Below, in pieces: positions 60,264-64,000 of a stretch of DNA of 64,000 nucleotides. The DNA comes from Acidimicrobilacustris europaeus (GTDB lineage: Bacteria; Actinomycetota; Acidimicrobiia; Acidimicrobiales; Acidimicrobilacustridaceae). Every line of letters begins with the position of its first letter. Within the stretch, counting starts at the first letter, position 1. Both the position numbers and the translations under genes were made by a program. Where the stretch lies: contig OZ239146.1 in NCBI GenBank assembly GCA_965194515.1, forward strand, positions 806,001-870,000, written 5' to 3'. The notes beneath the pieces were generated by a model. That model searched no databases and had not been told where the DNA came from. It was given only the letters and a program-made list of their open reading frames with translations.

Positions 60264-62207
60264 GTGAACGGAATCTACGAAGGCAATCCGCACGTCGGAC
60301 TGCCGATCACCGATGATGATGCGAAAATCGAGGCAATGCTGGCCGATGTCAGTATCCCGACCCTCGTCTTGTCGATGGTCCATATGACCGGCGATGCGTC
60401 GTGGATCCGAGGACCAATCCGGCCTTTGGGCTTGTTCCTTAACGAGATTCAGGGCTACCTCCCTGAGGATCAGAAGGCCGAGATTCGTGCCCGAGCCCTC
60501 GAAGCAATCATCGGCTTCCGTGATGCTGGCTGCGTTCTGCCGCCACCGCCCGATGAAGCACTGTTGCGAGAGATGATGGCGTGGTTGGTTTGCGAGGAAG
60601 TTCCTGCTGAGTACGTGCCGATGATGTTGGAAGACATGGAGCTCGACGGCAGCGATCAGCGAAGTGTCGTGAGCCATTCATCGGCTGAGGCTCGTGCAGC
60701 GCTGCCCGTCGTGGTTATTGGAGCCGGGGAGTCAGGTGTTCTTGCTGGCATCCGACTCAAACAGGCTGGTATTCCGTTCACCATCATCGAGAAGAACGCC
60801 GGTGTGGGTGGCACTTGGTACGAGAACTCCTATCCCGGTTGTCGCGTCGATGTTGGGAACCATTTCTATTGCTATTCATTCGAACCCTCAGACCATTGGA
60901 CGGAGTACTTCGCCAAGCAGCCGGAAATTCGCGCGTACTTCGAGGAAGTTACGAACCGGCACGATCTTTGGTCGAGCATTCGATTCTCGACTGAAGTGGT
61001 GCGCGCTGTTTGGGACGAAGTTGCTGGTCTTTGGCACGTCACCGTTCGTTCTTCCGATGGCACCGAGGAAATACTTGACGCCCGAGCAGTCGTTACCGCC
61101 GTCGGTCAGTTGAATCGTCCAAAGATCCCTGACATTCCTGGGATTGATTCATTCTCGGGTCCGTCGTTCCACTCAGCTCGTTGGGATCACTCAGTCGACT
61201 TCACTGGGAAACGTGTTCTCATGATCGGAGCGGGCGCGAGTGGCTTTCAGATCGCACCGACAATCGCTCCCGATGTTGCATCACTTGTTGTGTTTCAACG
61301 CACGGCGCAGTGGATGTTCCCGAATCCGAATTATCACGAGAAAGTTCCGGCAGGGATGACGTGGGCGATTCAACATCTCCCGTTCTACGGACGCTGGTAT
61401 CGCTTCCTTTTGTTCTGGCCTGGTTGCGACGGGTCGCTTGCGAACGCAGTCATTGATCCAGATTGGCCCCACCAAGATCGTTCGATCAACGCGGCGAACG
61501 ATATGGCACGCCAAATGTTCACTGACTGGATCGCCGGTCAGGTGGGGGACGATCCGGAGTTGCTGGCAAAGGTCATCCCGGATTATCCGGCGACGGGCAA
61601 GCGAACGCTTCAGGACAACGGATCATGGTTGCGTGCGTTGAAGCGCGACAACGTCGAACTTGTGCGCACGGAGATCGACCACATCGATGCCAATGGACTC
61701 GTCACGGTCGATGGTGAGCGTTATGACGCCGACGTCATCGTTTTCGCAACCGGATTCCAAATGAGCAAGGTGCTCTTCCCGATGGAATTCGTCGGTCGCG
61801 ACGGTGTGTCGCTCAATGACTTCTGGAGCGATCGTCCGTCGGCCTACCTCGGCATCACGGTTCCAGGATTCCCGAACCTCTTCATGATGTACGGGCCGAG
61901 CACACACCTCAATCACGGGGGAAGTCTGATCTTCCATTCGGAATGCCAAATGAGGTACATCAGTAAGTGCCTCGACGAACTTGCGAGCAGCGGTGCAACG
62001 TCGATGGAACCGAAGCCTGAACTCTACGAGGCGTACCACGCCAAGCACCAAGCACTCATCAAGCAGATGGTGTGGTCACATCCAAGCATCACGCATACGC
62101 ACTTCCGAAATGATGCTGGCGAAATTCACACCGTGAGCCCATTCCGACTCGTTGATTACTGGGCGTGGACCCGCGACATCACTATCGACGACTACGTGCT
62201 TTCCTAA
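60264..62207 (+). CDS. Flavin-dependent monooxygenase, Baeyer-Villiger type with N-terminal extension
   Basis: 647 residues from GTG 60264 (GGGGGAA about 4 nt upstream; TTG 60252 possible). A helical extension of about 145 residues (DDAKIEAMLADVSIPTLVLSMVHMTGDASW) precedes VVVIGAGESGVLAGIRLKQAG and GGTWYENSYPGCRVDVGNHFYCYSF. The fingerprint FSGPSFHSARWDHSVD (FxGxxxHxxxW), VLMIGAGASGFQIAPTIA and DVIVFATGFQMSK are intact. The extension is typical of 4-hydroxyacetophenone monooxygenase-like members. The carbonyl substrate is unknown. Confidence 0.92.
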   Translation: MNGIYEGNPHVGLPITDDDAKIEAMLADVSIPTLVLSMVHMTGDASWIRGPIRPLGLFLNEIQGYLPEDQKAEIRARALEAIIGFRDAGCVLPPPPDEALLREMMAWLVCEEVPAEYVPMMLEDMELDGSDQRSVVSHSSAEARAALPVVVIGAGESGVLAGIRLKQAGIPFTIIEKNAGVGGTWYENSYPGCRVDVGNHFYCYSFEPSDHWTEYFAKQPEIRAYFEEVTNRHDLWSSIRFSTEVVRAVWDEVAGLWHVTVRSSDGTEEILDARAVVTAVGQLNRPKIPDIPGIDSFSGPSFHSARWDHSVDFTGKRVLMIGAGASGFQIAPTIAPDVASLVVFQRTAQWMFPNPNYHEKVPAGMTWAIQHLPFYGRWYRFLLFWPGCDGSLANAVIDPDWPHQDRSINAANDMARQMFTDWIAGQVGDDPELLAKVIPDYPATGKRTLQDNGSWLRALKRDNVELVRTEIDHIDANGLVTVDGERYDADVIVFATGFQMSKVLFPMEFVGRDGVSLNDFWSDRPSAYLGITVPGFPNLFMMYGPSTHLNHGGSLIFHSECQMRYISKCLDELASSGATSMEPKPELYEAYHAKHQALIKQMVWSHPSITHTHFRNDAGEIHTVSPFRLVDYWAWTRDITIDDYVLS

Positions 62208-62209
62208 TG

Positions 62210-62249
62210 CGTTGTTGGTTCGAAGCTTCGTGGCTTTGAACCAACAACG
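62210..62249. terminator. Bidirectional terminator between convergent monooxygenase genes
   Basis: Twelve perfect pairs, 62210-62221 with 62238-62249, extended inward by four more after one mismatch, loop TTCGTG. It fills the whole 42-base gap between the two stop codons. U-runs are short on both sides. Confidence 0.85.
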
Positions 62250-64000
62250 TCATTCGAAAATGATCGCTTCGGGATCGGGGTACGACGTCATTCGGTAGTA
62301 GTCGTGCGTTTCCCAAGGTGCGTTGACCTGCATACGTCCGTTCTGCACGTAGTAGTTCTTCTTTGCTGATGCTTCTTCGGTCACCATGATGAGCTTTTGA
62401 GATTCGATAACAAGTTTGTCGTTGTAGTCGCGGAAGGCTTCATCGGTGACTTCAACGGTCTGCTTACCCTGCTCGATGATTCCGATGAGGCAACGTGCAA
62501 CAAAGCCTGCCCACATTTGGTACCAAGCGGGAAGCGCAACGCCGCCAGAGACGGGCTGAGAGTTCGGCCCATAGAGGGTGAAAAGGTTCGGGAACCCTGG
62601 AACCATCATCCCGACGTAGGCCATCGGCGATTCCTCTTCCCACTTTTCGTGGAGGTTCACACCATTGCGACCGAAGTACTCGGCCGGCCAGAGGTACTTG
62701 ACGATGTCGAAACCAGTTGCGGAAACAACAACGTCAAGATCGTGGTGCACGCCGTCGGCTGTTTCGATGCCAGTGTCGGTGAAACGCACGATGTCTTCGG
62801 TGACGAGATCGACATTGTCGCGAGTGAGAGCTCGGTACCAACCGTTGTCGACGATTGGTCGACGCACCATGGGGGCGTAGTCAGGAATCAACTTGTCAAT
62901 GAGGTCCTGACGACCACCGGTTTCGGACTTGATGTAGTCAAGAAGCATGTTTCGAACAAAGTCGCTCTTGGCGGTGATCTGTCCACCGGTCTTCTCATAC
63001 TCCTCGTCGCGAATCAGGAAGTCCTTGTCGAAATCAAACAGGTGCATGATTGAAGTGATTCGGCACCAGTTCCAGTAACCGGGTACGGCGCTCGTGAGCC
63101 AACTGATCTCGGGTTCAACGTGCTTGCCGTACTTATCGCGTGGGCTGATCCACTGTGGTGTGCGTTGGAACATGGTGACGTGTTTGGACATCTCCGTAAC
63201 ACGACCAAGCAACTGCACGCCGGTCGATCCGTTACCGATCACCGCAACGCGTTTGTCGCTGAGGTCAATGCCTTCGGGCCATTGCGTGGGATGGATGACC
63301 GTGCCGCCAAAATTTTCAATTCCGGGGAAGTCGGGGAAGTTCGGGTTTGCGAAGAGACCCGCTGCGCTAACAATTGCGTTGACGTCTCGGGAAACGGTCG
63401 AACCGTCGCTCATCCGGAAGGTGACATGCCACAACTTGGTCGTGTCGTTGAATCGTGCTTCAACGAGATCGTGGCCAAACTTCACGTTTTCCAACACGCC
63501 GAACTTCTTGGCGATGTGGTGGAGATAACCCTTCACCTCGGGTCCGCGCGCGAAGTATTCGGTCCACGGGTACTCCTTTTCGAAACTGAACTCGTAGGAC
63601 GCACTCAATGTGTCGACGCGAATGTCGGGGTAGCGGTTGATGCTCCAGGTTCCGCCTAGTTCATCGCGACGCTCATACACGGTGAATTCAATTCCGAGTT
63701 GTGCCAACTGCACGCCAGTGGCGATGCCGTTGAATCCTCCACCGATGATGGCGACGTGGAAGCCCTCGGGTGCCGTGGCCTCGGGACTCGACCATTCAGC
63801 GAATCCTGGGAAGTCCTCGAATGACAGAACCATCTTGCGCAGTTCGAAGTCGCCTGGAGAGGTGGGCTTGCCCAGGACCATGTCGAGCATCAAGTTGATC
63901 TCGTCATCAGACGGGACTCGGAGTGTCCACGACGCGAGATCACTCTCGATGAGTTCGACGCAGCGTTCCCTGAGACGGGTCTTGTCGTCCTCGCTCAGGG
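62250..64000 (-). CDS. Flavin-dependent monooxygenase, Baeyer-Villiger type, 5' end beyond window
   Basis: Open frame of at least 582 codons with no start inside the window: it reads to the right edge (LSEDDKTRLRERCVELIES, then DLASWTLRVPSDDEINLMLDMVLGKP). A TTG/ATG near 63893 would cut into this helical extension, which matches the one in the neighbour at 60264. The FAD loop VAIIGGGFNGIATGVQLAQ, GGTWSINRYPDIRVDTLSASYEFSF, fingerprint FGGTVIHPTQWPEGID, VAVIGNGSTGVQLL and VVVSATGFDIVKY are complete. It is a probable paralogue of the gene at 60264. Confidence 0.92.
   Translation of the reverse strand, partial: LSEDDKTRLRERCVELIESDLASWTLRVPSDDEINLMLDMVLGKPTSPGDFELRKMVLSFEDFPGFAEWSSPEATAPEGFHVAIIGGGFNGIATGVQLAQLGIEFTVYERRDELGGTWSINRYPDIRVDTLSASYEFSFEKEYPWTEYFARGPEVKGYLHHIAKKFGVLENVKFGHDLVEARFNDTTKLWHVTFRMSDGSTVSRDVNAIVSAAGLFANPNFPDFPGIENFGGTVIHPTQWPEGIDLSDKRVAVIGNGSTGVQLLGRVTEMSKHVTMFQRTPQWISPRDKYGKHVEPEISWLTSAVPGYWNWCRITSIMHLFDFDKDFLIRDEEYEKTGGQITAKSDFVRNMLLDYIKSETGGRQDLIDKLIPDYAPMVRRPIVDNGWYRALTRDNVDLVTEDIVRFTDTGIETADGVHHDLDVVVSATGFDIVKYLWPAEYFGRNGVNLHEKWEEESPMAYVGMMVPGFPNLFTLYGPNSQPVSGGVALPAWYQMWAGFVARCLIGIIEQGKQTVEVTDEAFRDYNDKLVIESQKLIMVTEEASAKKNYYVQNGRMQVNAPWETHDYYRMTSYPDPEAIIFE

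Noticed and set aside
1..64000. CRISPR arrays, insertion sequences, prophage or integron signals
   Set aside because: No regularly spaced direct repeats, transposase, integrase or phage structural genes were seen; the region reads as core chromosome.

Overview
The window looks like a chromosomal segment of a high-GC Gram-positive bacterium (Actinobacteriota), probably an Acidimicrobiia-type lineage. This is inferred from coenzyme F420 genes (cofD/cofE), frequent GTG starts, the actinobacterial families DUF3499 and DUF5719, a fused biotin carboxylase/carrier acyl-CoA carboxylase subunit, and a manB-Trm112-SIS-ahcY block followed by comF and secA. From memory of the Mycobacterium tuberculosis map (roughly sahH/secA1 to accA3/birA) much of 1-42 kb keeps an ancient actinobacterial neighbourhood. 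I could not check this by search. No phage, insertion sequence or CRISPR array is visible.

Layout. 1-5.5 kb: a DegT-type aminotransferase running off the left edge, the acyl-CoA carboxylase alpha subunit divergent from its probable modifying enzyme BirA, and pabC/pabB. 5.6-19.8 kb: surface polysaccharide genes: an LCP transferase, GDP-fucose synthase, four family-4-like glycosyltransferases, a GDP-mannose pyrophosphorylase-like protein, a GalE-like epimerase, an FkbM methyltransferase, GDP-mannose 4,6-dehydratase and GDP-rhamnose reductase, with cofD/cofE embedded in the same minus-strand run. 19.9-38.5 kb: a 1203-residue glycosyltransferase/membrane fusion, DUF5719, a thioredoxin-like protein, FtsH, DUF3499, a CAAX-type protease, a PTPS-related membrane protein, an ALG5-like transferase, ManB, Trm112, an SIS isomerase, AhcY behind a structured leader, an SDR and ComF. 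38.6-42.4 kb: secA and prfB. 42.4-49.9 kb: an ABC-F ATPase, a GT-C-like membrane protein, a tandem TetR regulator with a palindromic operator, an inverted SARP-like regulator, a 38-residue membrane protein and an acyl-CoA dehydrogenase. 50-54.3 kb: a TPP riboswitch followed by thiN and a thiamine-type ABC transporter. 54.4-64 kb: an SRPBCC protein, PepF, tRNA-Leu, a D-aminoacylase-like amidohydrolase and three Baeyer-Villiger-type monooxygenases, the last leaving the right edge.

How it works together. ManB, the pyrophosphorylase and the SIS isomerase can supply GDP-mannose. Gmd converts it to GDP-4-keto-6-deoxymannose, which Fcl, Rmd and possibly the DegT aminotransferase would turn into L-fucose, D-rhamnose and perosamine-type donors. 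The glycosyltransferases, membrane GT-like proteins and LCP protein would assemble the glycan and attach it to the envelope. Many operon-leading genes carry a TAnnnT box 6-10 nt upstream of the start codon, which suggests widespread leaderless transcription. No gene-free stretch exceeds 300 bases; the longest, around 49.9-50.1 kb, holds the TPP riboswitch.
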